DNA of 48,049 nt from Sulfurirhabdus autotrophica (GCF_004346685.1 NZ_SMCO01000023.1:1-48049); one strand, 5' to 3'. Shown: positions 34,551 through 47,909, numbered from the stretch's first letter. The notes: generated by a model not told the origin, from the sequence alone. Program-made: numbers and translations.

Positions 34551-35387
34551 TCAGAAGCGGTTGATAATACTATCCAGCTGATCAAAGTTACTGTATTCGA
34601 TAATCATTTTCCCCGCCCCTTTTTTTCCAGACTTGAACACTACTTTTGTGCCCAATTTATCGGATAAGTCTTCCTGCAATCTCATCACATCCCGGTCTGG
34701 TTTTGGCTGGACCTTTTCTTTCGGGTTCTGAAGGCGCTGTACCAATCGTTCGGTTTCCCTTACTGATAGCTGCTTTGTTGCAACTTCGTGTGCGACTTCT
34801 GATTGTTTTACGTGTGATAATGCCAGCAATGCCCTGCCATGCCCCATGTCAATCCTGTTTTGCATTAACAACTCCTGCGCAGGGCTGGACAGATTGAGTA
34901 GTCGCAGCAAGTTAGTGACTGCACTTCGCGACCGGCCTACCGCTTCGGACGCGGCCTGATGCGTCATTTGAAACTCGTCAATCAGACGTTGGATCCCTGC
35001 CGCCTCTTCGAGTGGGTTCAGATTTTCCCGCTGTATGTTTTCTATTAAGGACATGGCCAGCGCGGCTTCATCAGCCACTTCGCGTACCAGCACGGTTACT
35101 TCCGCTAGACCAGCCAGCTTGGCCGCCCTCCAACGCCGCTCACCCGCAATGATTTCGTAATTGCCTTGCGCCAAGCGCCTGACCAGTATGGGCTGCATTA
35201 TGCCCTGCGCTTTAATTGATTCAGATAGCTGCGCCAGGGACTCTTGATCCATATGGGTTCGTGGTTGATATTTTCCGGGTTGAAGCTGTGACAAACTTAA
35301 TGTTTTTAACGCATCCTTTTCTTCTGCGTCTTCATTATTACCCAACAGAGCATCTAGCCCACGCCCTAAACCTTTTAACTTAGCCAT
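34551..35387 (-). CDS. parB: Chromosome-partitioning protein ParB
   Basis: CTP-dependent DNA clamp that loads at parS and spreads around the origin. The 278-residue protein begins KLKGLGRGLDALLG. The CTP-binding core includes QPGKYQPRTHM, GERRWRAAKLAG and ENIQRENLNPLEEA. The helix-turn-helix reads TNLLRLLNLSSPAQELL and the C-terminus is a dimerisation domain. Two parS matches occur in this window, at 38794-38809 and 45464-45479. It follows parA after 37 bp. Confidence 0.96.
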   Translation of the reverse strand: MAKLKGLGRGLDALLGNNEDAEEKDALKTLSLSQLQPGKYQPRTHMDQESLAQLSESIKAQGIMQPILVRRLAQGNYEIIAGERRWRAAKLAGLAEVTVLVREVADEAALAMSLIENIQRENLNPLEEAAGIQRLIDEFQMTHQAASEAVGRSRSAVTNLLRLLNLSSPAQELLMQNRIDMGHGRALLALSHVKQSEVAHEVATKQLSVRETERLVQRLQNPKEKVQPKPDRDVMRLQEDLSDKLGTKVVFKSGKKGAGKMIIEYSNFDQLDSIINRF

Positions 35388-35424
35388 TTTTTACCTATTT
35401 ATTTTCGTATACCATTTTATACAA

Positions 35425-36195
35425 TCACGCTGTCACTTTATGGCGCAACATTTCACCTGCAAGAGCCAGATACGCCTGCGCCCCTTTGGATGATTTGTCG
35501 TGATACAAAACTGGGATGCCATAACTGGGGGCTTCTGCTAACCGGATATTACGTGGAATGACTGTACGATAAACCTTGTCTCCGAAATGCTGTTTGAGTT
35601 GTTCGGAAACTTGTTGCGCCAGCATATTTCTTGGATCAAACATGGTGCGCAGTAAACCTTCAATTTCCAAACCGGGATTTAAGTGAGCACGCACTTTCTT
35701 GATTGTCTGCACCAAATCACTTAATCCTTCTAACGCATAGTATTCACACTGCATTGGAATCATGACTGCATCAGCCGCACAAAGCCCATTAATGGTTAAT
35801 AAATTAAGTGCTGGTGGACAATCTATCAAGATATAATCATATGACTGTGCAAATTGTGTCAGCGCACTTTTAAGACGGGTTTCACGGTGCGGTTGATCGA
35901 CAAGTTCCACCTCTGCGCCCGCCAAATCCCGATTGGCCGGGATTAAATCAAATTTTCCTCTGGGCGAAGTCACTGTGATCTCTGCTACACTGGCTTGCTC
36001 TAGCAATAAATGGTAAACCGTTTTTTTAAGCGCATGCTTATCTATACCACAACCCATTGTGGCATTACCTTGCGGATCCAGATCAATCAGCAGCACTTTT
36101 CGCTTGGCCGCGGCAAGACTTGCTGCCAAATTAACGGTTGTCGTCGTTTTCCCTACACCGCCTTTCTGGTTGGTTATTGCTAATATTTTAGTCAT
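35425..36195 (-). CDS. parA: Chromosome-partitioning ATPase ParA
   Basis: Partner of ParB in origin segregation. The 256-residue protein has the deviant Walker A in ITNQKGGVGKTTTTVNLA, DLDPQGNATMGCGI, and YILIDCPPALNLLTINGL. It starts on the base next to the rsmG stop, so it is in the mnmG-rsmG-parA-parB operon. Confidence 0.96.
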   Translation of the reverse strand: MTKILAITNQKGGVGKTTTTVNLAASLAAAKRKVLLIDLDPQGNATMGCGIDKHALKKTVYHLLLEQASVAEITVTSPRGKFDLIPANRDLAGAEVELVDQPHRETRLKSALTQFAQSYDYILIDCPPALNLLTINGLCAADAVMIPMQCEYYALEGLSDLVQTIKKVRAHLNPGLEIEGLLRTMFDPRNMLAQQVSEQLKQHFGDKVYRTVIPRNIRLAEAPSYGIPVLYHDKSSKGAQAYLALAGEMLRHKVTA

Positions 36196-36819
36196 TTAAT
36201 TTGCCTTAATTACAACCAAATGTCGTTGTGCATCTAAACCCGGTACAGAAAGAGGAAACGTATCCAGTACTTTCGCTTCGGGGGGTAACTGAGCCATCTC
36301 CTCAAAAGGATACAGCCCCTTCATTGCCAGGAAAACACCATTCGCATCTACCAAATGCTGAGTAAGTTTATAAAATTCGCCCATGTCCGAGAATGCTCTC
36401 GAAATCACCATATCGAATTTCTTTGTTGAGTGCCAGTTTTCTACCCTTTCACACACTACGCTTACATTACCCAGCCCTAATTCAATACTGGCTTGCTGTG
36501 CGAAAGTTGTTTTTTTATGGTTGCTATCCAGCACTACAACCTCTAACTCTGGCATGACAATCGCTAGGGGAATGCCTGGCAATCCCGCACCGCTGCCAAC
36601 ATCCAATAACCGCTTTCCATTGATGTATGGGATTACGGACAGAGAATCCAATAAATGATGAGAAACCATCTTCTCAGGTTCACGGATTGCCGTCAGGTTA
36701 TAAACCTTGTTCCACTTTAGCAATAATCCGAGATAACTAAGCAATTTTTCCTGGATATCTGAGCTTAATGTTATGTCCATTTCCCTTAGCCCTTCGGCCA
36801 ATTTTGCTTCAAGTGTCAT
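36196..36819 (-). CDS. rsmG: 16S rRNA (guanine527-N7)-methyltransferase RsmG
   Basis: SAM-dependent methyltransferase that modifies G527 of 16S rRNA. The 207-residue product has the N-terminal [23 protein letters not shown] motif [16 protein letters not shown] and [12 protein letters not shown]. The start overlaps the mnmG stop by four bases (ATGA). Confidence 0.96.
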   Translation of the reverse strand: MTLEAKLAEGLREMDITLSSDIQEKLLSYLGLLLKWNKVYNLTAIREPEKMVSHHLLDSLSVIPYINGKRLLDVGSGAGLPGIPLAIVMPELEVVVLDSNHKKTTFAQQASIELGLGNVSVVCERVENWHSTKKFDMVISRAFSDMGEFYKLTQHLVDANGVFLAMKGLYPFEEMAQLPPEAKVLDTFPLSVPGLDAQRHLVVIKAN

Positions 36820-38726
36820 GCGCTTATCTTTTTGCTGAAGTTTGGATGATTTCGTTTCAGATGAACCAGCAGAACAGAAATTGATGCTGGTGTTACACCA
36901 GAAATGCGAGTCGCTTGACCGAGTGTTTCCGGTTTGTGTAGATTCAGTTTTTGCTGAACCTCAATAGACAGACCCCTGACTTCTTTATATTCAATATTTT
37001 CAGGAATCAGCATGGAATCATAATGTTTATGCCGCTCGATTTCATCTTGCTGCCTTTCAATATAACCTTGATATTTTGTCTGAATTTCCACCTGCTCTGC
37101 AACAGAAACATCCGAGACAGACTCTCCCGCTCCGGGCAAGGTCATCAATAACGGATAATTCACCTGCGGACGACGTAACAAATCATATAAGGAGTATTCG
37201 TGTTCAATTGGCTTACCTAACACTCTGATAGCATCTGTTTCTGGCAATATTTTAGGATTAACCCAAGAGGATTTAAGGCGTTCCAGTTCTCTGGCAATGG
37301 CTTCGCGTTTTTTATCAAACTGTGCCCATCGCTCATCATCTACAACACCTAATTCCCTGCCCATTTCTGTCAACCGCAAATCGGCATTGTCTTCGCGTAA
37401 CATCAGCCGATATTCAGCCCTGCTGGTAAACATGCGATAAGGTTCGGTTACACCGCGGGTGATCAAATCATCGACCAGCACTCCAAGATAGGCCTGATCC
37501 CGCGCCGGGCACCACGTTGATTTTTCCTGTGCATAAAGTCCGGCATTTATCCCCGCCAAAACACCCTGAGCAGCCGCTTCTTCATAACCAGTGGTACCAT
37601 TAATCTGACCTGCAAAAAACAACCCGTGAATTGCCTTGGTTTCGAGTGAGCTTTTTAATCCTCTGGGATCAAAATAATCATACTCAATGGCATAACCAGG
37701 CCGCGTGATGTGCGCATTCTCAAATCCGGCTATTGACCTGACCAACGCTAATTGCACATCAAATGGCAGGCTGGTTGAAATCCCGTTAGGATAAATTTCA
37801 TTGGTGGTCAGCCCCTCAGGCTCTACAAAAATCTGGTGGGAGTCTTTCGTTGCAAACCGCACAACTTTATCTTCAATTGACGGGCAATAGCGCGGCCCCA
37901 CACCTTCAATCACGCCTGTATACAAAGGCGAGCGGTCAAGCCCCCCATGTATGATTTCATGGGTTCGCACATTTGTATGCGTTATCCAGCAGGGCAACTG
38001 GCGTGGATGTTGCGCAATCTTGCCCATATAAGAAAACACGGGCTCCGGATCATCCCCCGGCTGCTCGGTCATAACTGAATAATCGAGTGAACGACCATCT
38101 ATCCGCGGTGGCGTACCTGTTTTCAATCTCCCCACCGGTAACTGCAATTCACGCAGACGGTGAGCCAGACTGACTGCCGGGGGGTCACCTGCCCGCCCGG
38201 CCTGGTAATTACTTTGCCCAACATGAATCAGCCCCGCGAGAAAAGTTCCTGCGGTCAGCACTACTGTTTTGGAAGTAAACTTTAAACCAAGTTGCGTCTG
38301 TACGCCGACTACATGATCCCCAGCAAGCAACAGATCATCTACTGCCTGCTGAAACAACCACAGGTTCGGCTGATTTTCCAGCCGGTGGCGTATGGCCTGT
38401 TTATACAAAATTCGATCAGCTTGAGCGCGCGTTGCCCTGACAGCCGGGCCTTTGCTGGAATTAAGAATACGAAATTGTATTCCACCCTCATCTGTAGCGA
38501 TCGCCATCGCACCACCTAAAGCATCAACCTCCTTGACCAAATGTCCTTTGCCAATGCCCCCTATAGAGGGATTGCAGGACATTTGCCCCAAGGTTTCTAT
38601 GTTGTGTGTGAGCAACAGCGTTTTTTGCCCCATGCGCGCACTGGCAAGAGCAGCTTCGGTACCGGCATGGCCGCCGCCAATAACAATTACATCAAAAGTA
38701 GTTGGGTAATGCATTTGCTGGGTCAT
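36816..38726 (-). CDS. mnmG: tRNA uridine 5-carboxymethylaminomethyl modification enzyme MnmG
   Basis: FAD-dependent subunit of the MnmEG complex that modifies wobble uridine 34. The 636-residue protein has the dinucleotide motif [65 protein letters not shown] and a C-terminal helical domain. A second in-frame ATG lies four codons downstream of the chosen start (38714). A promoter and a palindromic operator-like site lie just upstream. Its partner mnmE is the adjacent upstream gene. Confidence 0.96.
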   Translation of the reverse strand: MTQQMHYPTTFDVIVIGGGHAGTEAALASARMGQKTLLLTHNIETLGQMSCNPSIGGIGKGHLVKEVDALGGAMAIATDEGGIQFRILNSSKGPAVRATRAQADRILYKQAIRHRLENQPNLWLFQQAVDDLLLAGDHVVGVQTQLGLKFTSKTVVLTAGTFLAGLIHVGQSNYQAGRAGDPPAVSLAHRLRELQLPVGRLKTGTPPRIDGRSLDYSVMTEQPGDDPEPVFSYMGKIAQHPRQLPCWITHTNVRTHEIIHGGLDRSPLYTGVIEGVGPRYCPSIEDKVVRFATKDSHQIFVEPEGLTTNEIYPNGISTSLPFDVQLALVRSIAGFENAHITRPGYAIEYDYFDPRGLKSSLETKAIHGLFFAGQINGTTGYEEAAAQGVLAGINAGLYAQEKSTWCPARDQAYLGVLVDDLITRGVTEPYRMFTSRAEYRLMLREDNADLRLTEMGRELGVVDDERWAQFDKKREAIARELERLKSSWVNPKILPETDAIRVLGKPIEHEYSLYDLLRRPQVNYPLLMTLPGAGESVSDVSVAEQVEIQTKYQGYIERQQDEIERHKHYDSMLIPENIEYKEVRGLSIEVQQKLNLHKPETLGQATRISGVTPASISVLLVHLKRNHPNFSKKISA

Positions 38727-38748
38727 TTTAAACTGATTGAAGGCGCCT

Positions 38749-38775
38749 ATTATATACGGCGATTTTGTAAAATCG
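38749..38775 (-). promoter_or_regulatory. mnmG promoter with palindromic operator-like site
   Basis: On the minus strand TATAAT (38749-38754) would start transcription about 16 nt before the mnmG ATG. The -35 region has no good hexamer but holds the inverted repeat CGATTTTGTAAAATCG (38760-38775), 7-bp arms around two bases. A site there would block or recruit RNA polymerase. The regulator is unknown. Confidence 0.5.
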
Positions 38776-38786
38776 AAATTTGTCTA

Positions 38787-38816
38787 ATTTTATTGTTTCA
38801 CGTGAAACAATAAAAT
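38787..38816. promoter_or_regulatory. parS: parS site within a 30-bp perfect palindrome
   Basis: The core TGTTTCACGTGAAACA at 38794-38809 is a perfect match to the ParB-binding consensus. The symmetry extends seven more bases on each side to 30 bp in total. It lies between mnmE and mnmG, about 4 kb left of dnaA, the usual origin-proximal position. Confidence 0.95.
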
Positions 38817-38940
38817 GAATTTACTGGCAACTATGGATTGGATCAAACAAATACGTGATCTGGCTACAGCCAACACTGAAGCGCATAGTATGTGCCTAAG
38901 TGGGCGAAGGTGCTGTGAAAAGGAACGACGCGATTACGCG

Positions 38941-40281
38941 TTATTTACCAATACAGAATCGGGAAAAAATTTCACCCAGAAGGTCATCAGCAGAAAATTC
39001 ACCGGTAATACTATTGAGGGATGCCTGAGCCAACCGAAGTTCCTCAGCCAATAATTCCAATTGATGCCAGCAATTATCCGCATGTTCAACGTGTTGCATC
39101 GCTGTATGCAAAGCAACCAAATGCCTTTCCCTTGCCATAAATACACCTTCACCAGAAGGCTGCCAACCAGCAGTTTGTAATAAAAAATCATGCAGAAGTG
39201 AAACGCCCTCACCTGTTTTTGCGGAAAGGAATATATCCGTGGTTTGTTCTTCACTTTCGGCTGAAGCTACACGTTGCTGCAAATCAATCTTATTAAAAAC
39301 TCTTACAACCGGCAAAGATGCCGGTAGTTTATCCAAGATTTTTTGATCAGACTCAGCCAATCCTTGCGCTGCATCAATCACTAAAATGGCCAAATTAGCC
39401 TGGTTAATTGAATGCCAGGTTCGTTCGATACCAATAAGTTCAACCTGATCCTGAGTTTCTCTTAAACCGGCCGTATCGATGATATGAATAGGTACGCCTT
39501 CAATTTTAATCTGTTGCCGGATAGCATCGCGGGTTGTGCCCGCTATCGAAGTTACGATAGCAACCTCTTCACCGGCAAGTTGATTAAGCAAACTGGATTT
39601 ACCCACGTTGGGTTGACCAATTAACACAACTTGCAAACCTTCTCTTAGGATGCTTCCCTGTCTTGCGGTTTTGAGTACATCACTGATGTTATTTTTGATC
39701 GAATTCAACTTTTCACCAGCGCCCGCAGCTTCCAGAAAATCAATATCTTCTTCCGGGAAGTCGAGGGTAGCCTCTACCAGCATACGTAAATTAATAAATG
39801 CCTCTACAAGCTCATAAATTAGCCGAGAAAACTCCCCCTTTAATGAACGCATCGCTGAACGTGCGGCTTCTGCTGATGCAGCGTCAATTAAATCAACAAC
39901 ACTTTCAGCCTGAGCTAAATCAATTTTGTCATTAAGATAAGCTCGTTGCGTGAATTCACCCGGCTCAGCTATGCGTGCTCCCAGCTTCAAGCAGCGACTC
40001 AAAACAAGTTGCAAAACAGCTGGGCCGCCATGGCCCTGCAATTCAAGCACATCTTCGCCTGTAAATGAATTTGGGCCAGGGAAAAACAACGCGATTCCCT
40101 GATCAAGGGGTTCGACACACTCATCAAGGAAAAAACTAAGGGTCGCACTTCTGGGTTCAGGTACTTTTCCCAGAATATGAAGTGCTATGGAGGAAACCGA
40201 TTTACCAGACACCCGAACGACGCCAATACCGCCACGTCCGGGTGCTGTTGCAACAGCCGCTATGGTGTCAGCGTTTAACAT
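38941..40281 (-). CDS. mnmE: tRNA modification GTPase MnmE
   Basis: Partner of MnmG in wobble-uridine modification. The 446-residue protein has an N-terminal tetrahydrofolate-binding domain ([20 protein letters not shown]). The G domain includes [28 protein letters not shown] and FNKIDLQ. The C-terminal catalytic motif is FCIGK. The start overlaps the yidC stop by 14 bp. About 215 bp containing parS and a promoter separate it from mnmG. Confidence 0.97.
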   Translation of the reverse strand: MLNADTIAAVATAPGRGGIGVVRVSGKSVSSIALHILGKVPEPRSATLSFFLDECVEPLDQGIALFFPGPNSFTGEDVLELQGHGGPAVLQLVLSRCLKLGARIAEPGEFTQRAYLNDKIDLAQAESVVDLIDAASAEAARSAMRSLKGEFSRLIYELVEAFINLRMLVEATLDFPEEDIDFLEAAGAGEKLNSIKNNISDVLKTARQGSILREGLQVVLIGQPNVGKSSLLNQLAGEEVAIVTSIAGTTRDAIRQQIKIEGVPIHIIDTAGLRETQDQVELIGIERTWHSINQANLAILVIDAAQGLAESDQKILDKLPASLPVVRVFNKIDLQQRVASAESEEQTTDIFLSAKTGEGVSLLHDFLLQTAGWQPSGEGVFMARERHLVALHTAMQHVEHADNCWHQLELLAEELRLAQASLNSITGEFSADDLLGEIFSRFCIGK

Positions 40282-41914
40282 GCCCCGCTTTCATCGACTC
40301 AATAGCGCGGGTAATCTGCCACTGTTGTGCAATAGAAAGCACGTTATTCACAACCCAGTACAATACGAGACCGGCGGGGAAAAAGAAGAAAAAGATACTA
40401 AACGCGATCGGCATAAACATCATGACCTTTGCTTGGATCGGATCAGGTGGTGTGGGGTTCAGCCTGGTTTGAATAATCATGGTAATACCCATGATTATTG
40501 GCAAAATATAATAAGGATCAGGTATTGATAAATCGTGGATCCACAACATAAATGGCGCCTGACGCATCTCTACGGTTGCAAGCAAAACCCAGTAAAGTGA
40601 GATAAATACGGGAATTTGAACGACAACCGGTAAACAGCCTCCAAGTGGATTAATTTTTTCTGTTTTGTACAAATCCATCATGGCCTGATGCAGTCTTTGC
40701 CTGTCATCTCCAAACTGCTCCTTGAGCTTTGCAAGTTTTGGACCAAGTACCCGCATTTGGGCCATCGAGCGATAACTCTTAGCTGACAGTGGATAAAACG
40801 CGAGTTTTATCAAAACTGTTAATAAAATAATGGCTACGCCCCAATTATTCACAAGCTTGTAAATTGAAGACAATACCCAAAATAGGGGTGCTGCGATTAT
40901 CGTCAGCATACCGTAATCAACGCTCAAATTCAGTCCTGGCGCAATTTTTTTCAGATTATCTTGTTCTTGGGGACCCGCATACAGTTCAACTTTTACAGAT
41001 TTTGTTTGCCCAGGCTCAATTTCTCCGACTGGCAAAATAACGCCGGCTGAAAATAAGTCTGGGCCTACTTCCTTCGTATAAAACTCACGTTGAACATTGC
41101 CAGCGGGCAACCAGGCACTCAAAAAGTAATGCTGTAGCATGGCAATCCAGCCATCCTGTTTTTTACCTGGCAATTCCTCTTTACTTTTCGTAATGTCAGA
41201 AAAACTGATTTTATGAAACTTGCCAGCTTCCGTATAAATTGCGGCGCCTGTGTATGTCTGAATAAATTTGGGATCATCTGCTGGTGGTCTGCCATTACGC
41301 AGCATCTGAAAATAGGCATCCGGTTTGATCGCTGTTGCACTCGTGTTATTGATTTCATACGAGACATCAATTAGATAACTATCATTGTGAAATGTATATA
41401 TCTTTGTAACTGTTACGCCATTATCTTCCCACGTCAAACGGACATCCAATTTGTCTTTGCCAGGCAACATTTTATAATCGGTTGCTTCTGATTTGAACAA
41501 GGATTTATGGGAAGGTAAGCCCGCATTGAGTAATCCTGATTGCGCTACATAAAGATCAGTAGGCTTATCATCAAATAATACGAAATTTTTGGATTTGTCG
41601 TGTGTCTCACTATGTTTGGTAAAATCAAGCCTTCTTAAATCACCTCCCATTGTATCTATCTGTGCATTTACCAGATTAGTATGCACATTTATACGCTGCC
41701 CGGAAGTTAATGAGCCTGCACTGACAACCTGTTGGGTAGCCGGTAAAGCAGATAAATTCTGTTTTGTTGACGGTAGTTGATCCGAAGCCGGTTTAACCTG
41801 ACTCGTAACTACTTCAGGTTGCGGTTTTGGCTGGTGTTCTTTTTGCCATCCATCCCATAACAATAGAATAGAAAATGAAAATGCAATGAACAGGATAAGT
41901 CTTTGAGTATCCAT
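40268..41914 (-). CDS. yidC: Membrane protein insertase YidC
   Basis: Inserts and folds inner-membrane proteins, alone or with SecYEG, including Fo subunits. The 548-residue protein has the N-terminal signal-anchor ([19 protein letters not shown]), a large periplasmic P1 domain and a C-terminal five-helix core. The core contains [40 protein letters not shown] and [20 protein letters not shown]. Lys/Arg residues end the protein. Confidence 0.97.
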   Translation of the reverse strand: MDTQRLILFIAFSFSILLLWDGWQKEHQPKPQPEVVTSQVKPASDQLPSTKQNLSALPATQQVVSAGSLTSGQRINVHTNLVNAQIDTMGGDLRRLDFTKHSETHDKSKNFVLFDDKPTDLYVAQSGLLNAGLPSHKSLFKSEATDYKMLPGKDKLDVRLTWEDNGVTVTKIYTFHNDSYLIDVSYEINNTSATAIKPDAYFQMLRNGRPPADDPKFIQTYTGAAIYTEAGKFHKISFSDITKSKEELPGKKQDGWIAMLQHYFLSAWLPAGNVQREFYTKEVGPDLFSAGVILPVGEIEPGQTKSVKVELYAGPQEQDNLKKIAPGLNLSVDYGMLTIIAAPLFWVLSSIYKLVNNWGVAIILLTVLIKLAFYPLSAKSYRSMAQMRVLGPKLAKLKEQFGDDRQRLHQAMMDLYKTEKINPLGGCLPVVVQIPVFISLYWVLLATVEMRQAPFMLWIHDLSIPDPYYILPIIMGITMIIQTRLNPTPPDPIQAKVMMFMPIAFSIFFFFFPAGLVLYWVVNNVLSIAQQWQITRAIESMKAGHVKR

Positions 41915-41931
41915 AATTTTTATTTATTTAA

Positions 41932-42141
41932 TCAAGGGAGTGGGTCATAACCGCCATGGTGCCAAGGGTGGCAACGTGATATACGCTTTGTTCCTAAGAA
42001 CAGCCCTTTAAAAAAACCATACTTGTTCAGCGCCTGGCAAGCGTATTCAGAACAAGTCGGGGTGTACCTGCAGCTATTTCCTATAAAAGGACTTAAGAGA
42101 ATCTGATAGCCTTTTATTAAATAGATGATGAAACGTGACAT
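41932..42141 (-). CDS. yidD: Membrane protein insertion efficiency factor YidD
   Basis: Small membrane-associated protein of 69 residues, assisting insertion near YidC. The family core SCRYTPTCSEYACQALNKYG and the ending RCHPWHHGGYDPLP are fully conserved. The first 25 bases overlap the end of rnpA in another frame, a common compact arrangement. yidC follows after 17 bp. Confidence 0.95.
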   Translation of the reverse strand: MSRFIIYLIKGYQILLSPFIGNSCRYTPTCSEYACQALNKYGFFKGLFLGTKRISRCHPWHHGGYDPLP

Positions 42142-42485
42142 TTTTTCAATCCGCCAAGAAGTTTTAAAAGTTCCTGATGTATTTCCGTATGTGAAGACCG
42201 ATCAAAAAGCTTTTTCGTCCGCACCACTACATCCAAACTACCAAATTGCTGCTGATTCAGACGAAAAAATTCACGTATAGTTCGTTTAATATAATTACGA
42301 TCCACAGCCCTTTTGGAAATCTTACGGCTAACAATCAGTCCCAGTCTGGGATAGGCTAGTTGATTTGGTCTAGCAAATACTTGAAAAAAATGATTTCCAA
42401 CCGAGCACCTGAAATTAAAAACGGATGAAAACTCATCCGTTTTATGTAATCGTTTGCAACTCGGCAAGCCATAATTAGCTTTCAA
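42117..42485 (-). CDS. rnpA: Ribonuclease P protein component
   Basis: Protein subunit that aids the RNase P RNA in tRNA 5' maturation. The 122-residue basic protein has LPSCKRLHKTDEFSSVF at the start and the RNR-type signature in KISKRAVDRNYIKRTIREFF. The start codon is TTG, supported by AGGAAG eight bases upstream, immediately after the rpmH stop. Its 3' end overlaps yidD by 25 bp. Confidence 0.95.
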   Translation of the reverse strand: MKANYGLPSCKRLHKTDEFSSVFNFRCSVGNHFFQVFARPNQLAYPRLGLIVSRKISKRAVDRNYIKRTIREFFRLNQQQFGSLDVVVRTKKLFDRSSHTEIHQELLKLLGGLKKCHVSSSI

Positions 42486-42498
42486 AGCTATTAACTTC

Positions 42499-42633
42499 CT
42501 ACACGGCTAGACGTGCGCGACCTTTTGCTCTACGAGCTCTAATAACGCCACGGCCACCAGGTGTTTTCATTCTGACACGAAACCCATGCGTGCGTTTACG
42601 ACGGGTAACTGAGGGTTGATAAGTACGTTTCAT
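42499..42633 (-). CDS. rpmH: 50S ribosomal protein L34
   Basis: A 44-residue, extremely basic ribosomal protein. It begins [20 protein letters not shown] and ends [13 protein letters not shown], essentially the universal L34 sequence. GAGGATG precedes the ATG. It is the first gene of the leftward rpmH-rnpA-yidD-yidC-mnmE cluster and is divergent from dnaA. Confidence 0.97.
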   Translation of the reverse strand: MKRTYQPSVTRRKRTHGFRVRMKTPGGRGVIRARRAKGRARLAV

Positions 42634-42670
42634 TTCATCCTCGCAAGATTTTTCTGCAATAAAACTTACA

Positions 42671-42700
42671 ATTACACACCCTATATACCCTATATGTCAA
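42671..42700 (-). promoter_or_regulatory. Promoter of the rpmH operon
   Basis: On the minus strand a perfect TTGACA (42695-42700) is followed after 18 bp by TGTAAT (42671-42676). The rpmH start lies about 38 bp downstream of the -10 box. Confidence 0.7.
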
Positions 42701-42720
42701 GTTTAAATAAATATTACCCC

Positions 42721-42742
42721 TGTGGATAAGTTCCAGTAAAAT
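42721..42742 (+). promoter_or_regulatory. DnaA box and likely dnaA promoter
   Basis: TGTGGATAA at 42721-42729 is a perfect DnaA box in the reverse orientation. TAAAAT at 42737-42742 is a likely dnaA -10 hexamer; the -35 is weak. The box would lie in the -35/-10 spacer, consistent with the known autorepression of dnaA in other bacteria. It is also just upstream of the divergent rpmH promoter. Confidence 0.6.
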
Positions 42743-42822
42743 AGACCAAAACATAAGCCACATGATTGAAGTTACAGTGTGCACTTACTAGATTACGTAA
42801 TTCAATTCAAATCAAAGACTTT

Positions 42823-44160
42823 ATGGAAAATTTCTGGCTTATTTGCCTAAGCCAATTTGAGAAAGAACTGCCTTCTCAACAATTCAATACCTGGATCAAG
42901 CCGCTTAAATTTGAAGCTGGTGTGGATACTATTCGCCTGCTTGCGCCAAATCGATTTGTTTCTCAGTGGGTGAAGGATAAGTTTTTATCACGATTTAAAG
43001 AAATTGCAGAAGCGCATTTTTCTAAACCGGTTACTATTGAACTTGTTTTATTTAATAACGGTTTGGATACAAATCAAAGCACGCTAAAACAATCTGTACC
43101 AGCACCAAAGCTAATCAATACAAATCAAGCAAAACCCGATAATTCAAGATTAAATCCTACCTTTACATTCGATACCTTTGTCACTGGTAAAGCTAACCAG
43201 TTAGCTAGGGCAGCTGCCCTACAGGTAGCAGAAAATGTGGGTGTAGCCTATAATCCCTTGTTTGTTTATGGTGGCGTAGGTCTAGGTAAAACACATTTGA
43301 TTCAAGCTATTGGCAATTATGTTAAAGAACAAAACAAAAATGCCAAAATCAGCTATATCCATGCTGAGCGCTATGTGTCTGACGTTGTTAGGGCTTATCA
43401 ACATAAGGCATTTGATGAATTCAAACGCCATTATCACTCACTGGATTTACTGTTAATTGATGATATCCAGTTTTTTGGTGGGAAAAATCGCACACAGGAA
43501 GAATTCTTCTACGCTTTTAATGCATTAATTGAAGCTAAAAAGCAGATTATTATTACTTGCGATTCTTATCCAAAAGAAATTGCAGGTGTTGAAGACAGGC
43601 TTATCTCTCGCTTTGGTTGGGGATTAACGGTTGCAATAGAACCACCTGAATTAGAAATGCGGGTTGCCATTCTTCTAAAAAAGGCTGCTGCTGAGAATAT
43701 TAAACTGGACGAAAATGTTGCTTTTTTTATTGCAAAGCAAATTAGATCCAATGTTAGAGAATTAGAAGGTGCAATGAAACGTGTATTAGCTTATTCGCGA
43801 TTTAATGGATTAGCTATTTCATTAGATCTTGCTAAAGAAGCACTTAAAGATTTACTAGCCGTTCAAAATAGATTGATATCAATCGAGAATATACAAAAGA
43901 CTGTTGCTGATTACTACAAAATGAAAGTAGCAGAAATGTATTCTAAAAAACGAACCAGAACAGTTGTTCGCCCTCGTCAAATTGCGATGGCTTTAGCAAA
44001 AGAACTGACACAACACAGCTTACCAGATATTGGTGAAGCTTTTGGTGGACGAGATCATACAACTGTTTTACATGCGTGCCGTAAAATTGCAGAATTGAGA
44101 CAGACAGAGCAAGATATAAACAAAGATTTCTCTGTATTAATGCAAGTATTAACCAGTTAA
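42823..44160 (+). CDS. dnaA: Chromosomal replication initiator DnaA
   Basis: AAA+ initiator that binds DnaA boxes and melts oriC. From ATG 42823 it is 445 residues. Domain I is [20 protein letters not shown], followed by a short linker. Domain III has Walker [16 protein letters not shown], Walker [14 protein letters not shown] and SRFGWGL. Domain IV has the DNA-binding signature [20 protein letters not shown]. An upstream in-frame TTG at 42766 would add 19 residues unlike the family. Confidence 0.97.
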   Translation: MENFWLICLSQFEKELPSQQFNTWIKPLKFEAGVDTIRLLAPNRFVSQWVKDKFLSRFKEIAEAHFSKPVTIELVLFNNGLDTNQSTLKQSVPAPKLINTNQAKPDNSRLNPTFTFDTFVTGKANQLARAAALQVAENVGVAYNPLFVYGGVGLGKTHLIQAIGNYVKEQNKNAKISYIHAERYVSDVVRAYQHKAFDEFKRHYHSLDLLLIDDIQFFGGKNRTQEEFFYAFNALIEAKKQIIITCDSYPKEIAGVEDRLISRFGWGLTVAIEPPELEMRVAILLKKAAAENIKLDENVAFFIAKQIRSNVRELEGAMKRVLAYSRFNGLAISLDLAKEALKDLLAVQNRLISIENIQKTVADYYKMKVAEMYSKKRTRTVVRPRQIAMALAKELTQHSLPDIGEAFGGRDHTTVLHACRKIAELRQTEQDINKDFSVLMQVLTS

Positions 44161-44348
44161 AAAGGTGTTTATAAAATGTGGATAAGTATAAGTAAAAATT
44201 AATTCAAAAATTTACTCACATTTTATCCACAGACTATAAAAGAATCATACAAAACTTATAAGTTAAGTTAACTATTTGTAAGTAAACTTGAATATCAGGT
44301 TATCCTGAAAAATTAAGCTGCTTTAATTACTATTCTTAGAGTATATAT
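44161..44348. other. oriC: oriC-like region between dnaA and dnaN
   Basis: Two perfect DnaA boxes face each other: TGTGGATAA at 44177-44185 and TTATCCACA at 44223-44231. A near-match TTACTCACA lies at 44212-44220. The rest is very AT-rich, including the palindrome ACTTATAAGT at 44254-44263, suited to a duplex-unwinding element. An inverted repeat TCAGG-TTAT-CCTGA at 44295-44308 precedes dnaN. Gene context (rpmH/dnaA/dnaN/gyrB plus parS) supports the chromosomal origin. Confidence 0.8.
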
Positions 44349-45455
44349 ATGTTATTAATTCAAACTGAACGTGACTTCATCCTCAAACCACTTCAAGCAG
44401 TAACTGGCATTGTTGAGAGAAGACATACCTTACCGATACTTTCAAATGTTCTGATTCAACGAACAAAAAATAGTCTCTCATTTATGGCAACTGATCTGGA
44501 AATTCAGATCACGACTATTACACCATGTGAAGATGAACAAGAAGATTTTGCTATCACTGTATCTGCTAAAAAATTACAGGATATTTGTCGAGCTTTGCCT
44601 GATACCATGCCTATAAAACTAGAAGGTCTCGATGGCCGTGTTCAAGTGAAAGCAGGTAAAAGTAAATTTAGTTTACAAACATTACCCTCTGAAGATTTTC
44701 CGGTACTGGCAGACTTAACAGACACCAAAGGTAGTATTGATATTGGCCAAAAAACATTTAAGCAATTATTAAGCTTGGTACAATATGCAATGGCTCAACA
44801 AGATATTCGATATTATTTAAATGGTTTATTACTTGTTGTTGAGGAAAATAGTTTAACTGTTGTCGCTACAGATGGTCATCGGTTAAGTTTAGCCTCAATG
44901 CCACTTCAACAAACACACGAAAAACAAGAAGTGATATTGCCTAGAAAAACCATTATTGAATTAAGTAAACTTTTGAATGATACCGATGAAAATCTTTCAA
45001 TAGAACTTGGACAAAATCAGGCTAAATTTACATTTTCCAATATCGTACTAATTTCGAAGATTGTTGACGGTAAATTTCCTGATTACAATCGTGTTATTCC
45101 TGCTTCTACAGAAAAGAAAATCAGCTTGCCCAGATTACAGCTTCTACAAGCTTTGCAGCGGGTTTCTATCCTATCTAACGAAAAATTCCGTGGTGTACGT
45201 ATTGTTTTAACCAAAGATACCCTCAGTATTTTCTGTAATAACAATGAGCAAGAAGAAGCTCAAGAAGAATTGGAAGTTCAATACAATGGTGATCCATTGG
45301 ACATTGGATTTAATGTAACTTATTTGATGGATGTATTAAATAATCTGGATTGTGCTCAAATTGAGTGTGGATTTGGCGATGCAAATAGCAGCGCTTTATT
45401 TACTATCCCTGAAAATACAAATTTCAAATATGTCGTAATGCCAATGCGCATTTAA
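44349..45455 (+). CDS. dnaN: DNA polymerase III beta sliding clamp
   Basis: Ring-shaped processivity factor, 368 residues, three repeated clamp domains. It begins MLLIQTERDFILKPLQAVTG and contains RRHTLPILSNVLIQ, YYLNGLLLVVEENSLTVVAT with DGHRLS, and the C-terminal NTNFKYVVMPMRI that forms part of the partner-binding pocket. Length is typical. Confidence 0.97.
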   Translation: MLLIQTERDFILKPLQAVTGIVERRHTLPILSNVLIQRTKNSLSFMATDLEIQITTITPCEDEQEDFAITVSAKKLQDICRALPDTMPIKLEGLDGRVQVKAGKSKFSLQTLPSEDFPVLADLTDTKGSIDIGQKTFKQLLSLVQYAMAQQDIRYYLNGLLLVVEENSLTVVATDGHRLSLASMPLQQTHEKQEVILPRKTIIELSKLLNDTDENLSIELGQNQAKFTFSNIVLISKIVDGKFPDYNRVIPASTEKKISLPRLQLLQALQRVSILSNEKFRGVRIVLTKDTLSIFCNNNEQEEAQEELEVQYNGDPLDIGFNVTYLMDVLNNLDCAQIECGFGDANSSALFTIPENTNFKYVVMPMRI

Positions 45456-45461
45456 GATTAA

Positions 45462-47909
<2,448 letters not shown>

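Noticed and set aside
38916-38942. CGCG-ATTA-CGCG hairpin after mnmE as terminator
   Set aside because: Four-base stem only and weak T content; not convincing.
38815-39054. Plus-strand ORF of 79 codons starting beside parS
   Set aside because: Its second part lies antisense to mnmE and it has no ribosome site; the composition gives no family resemblance. Probably chance.
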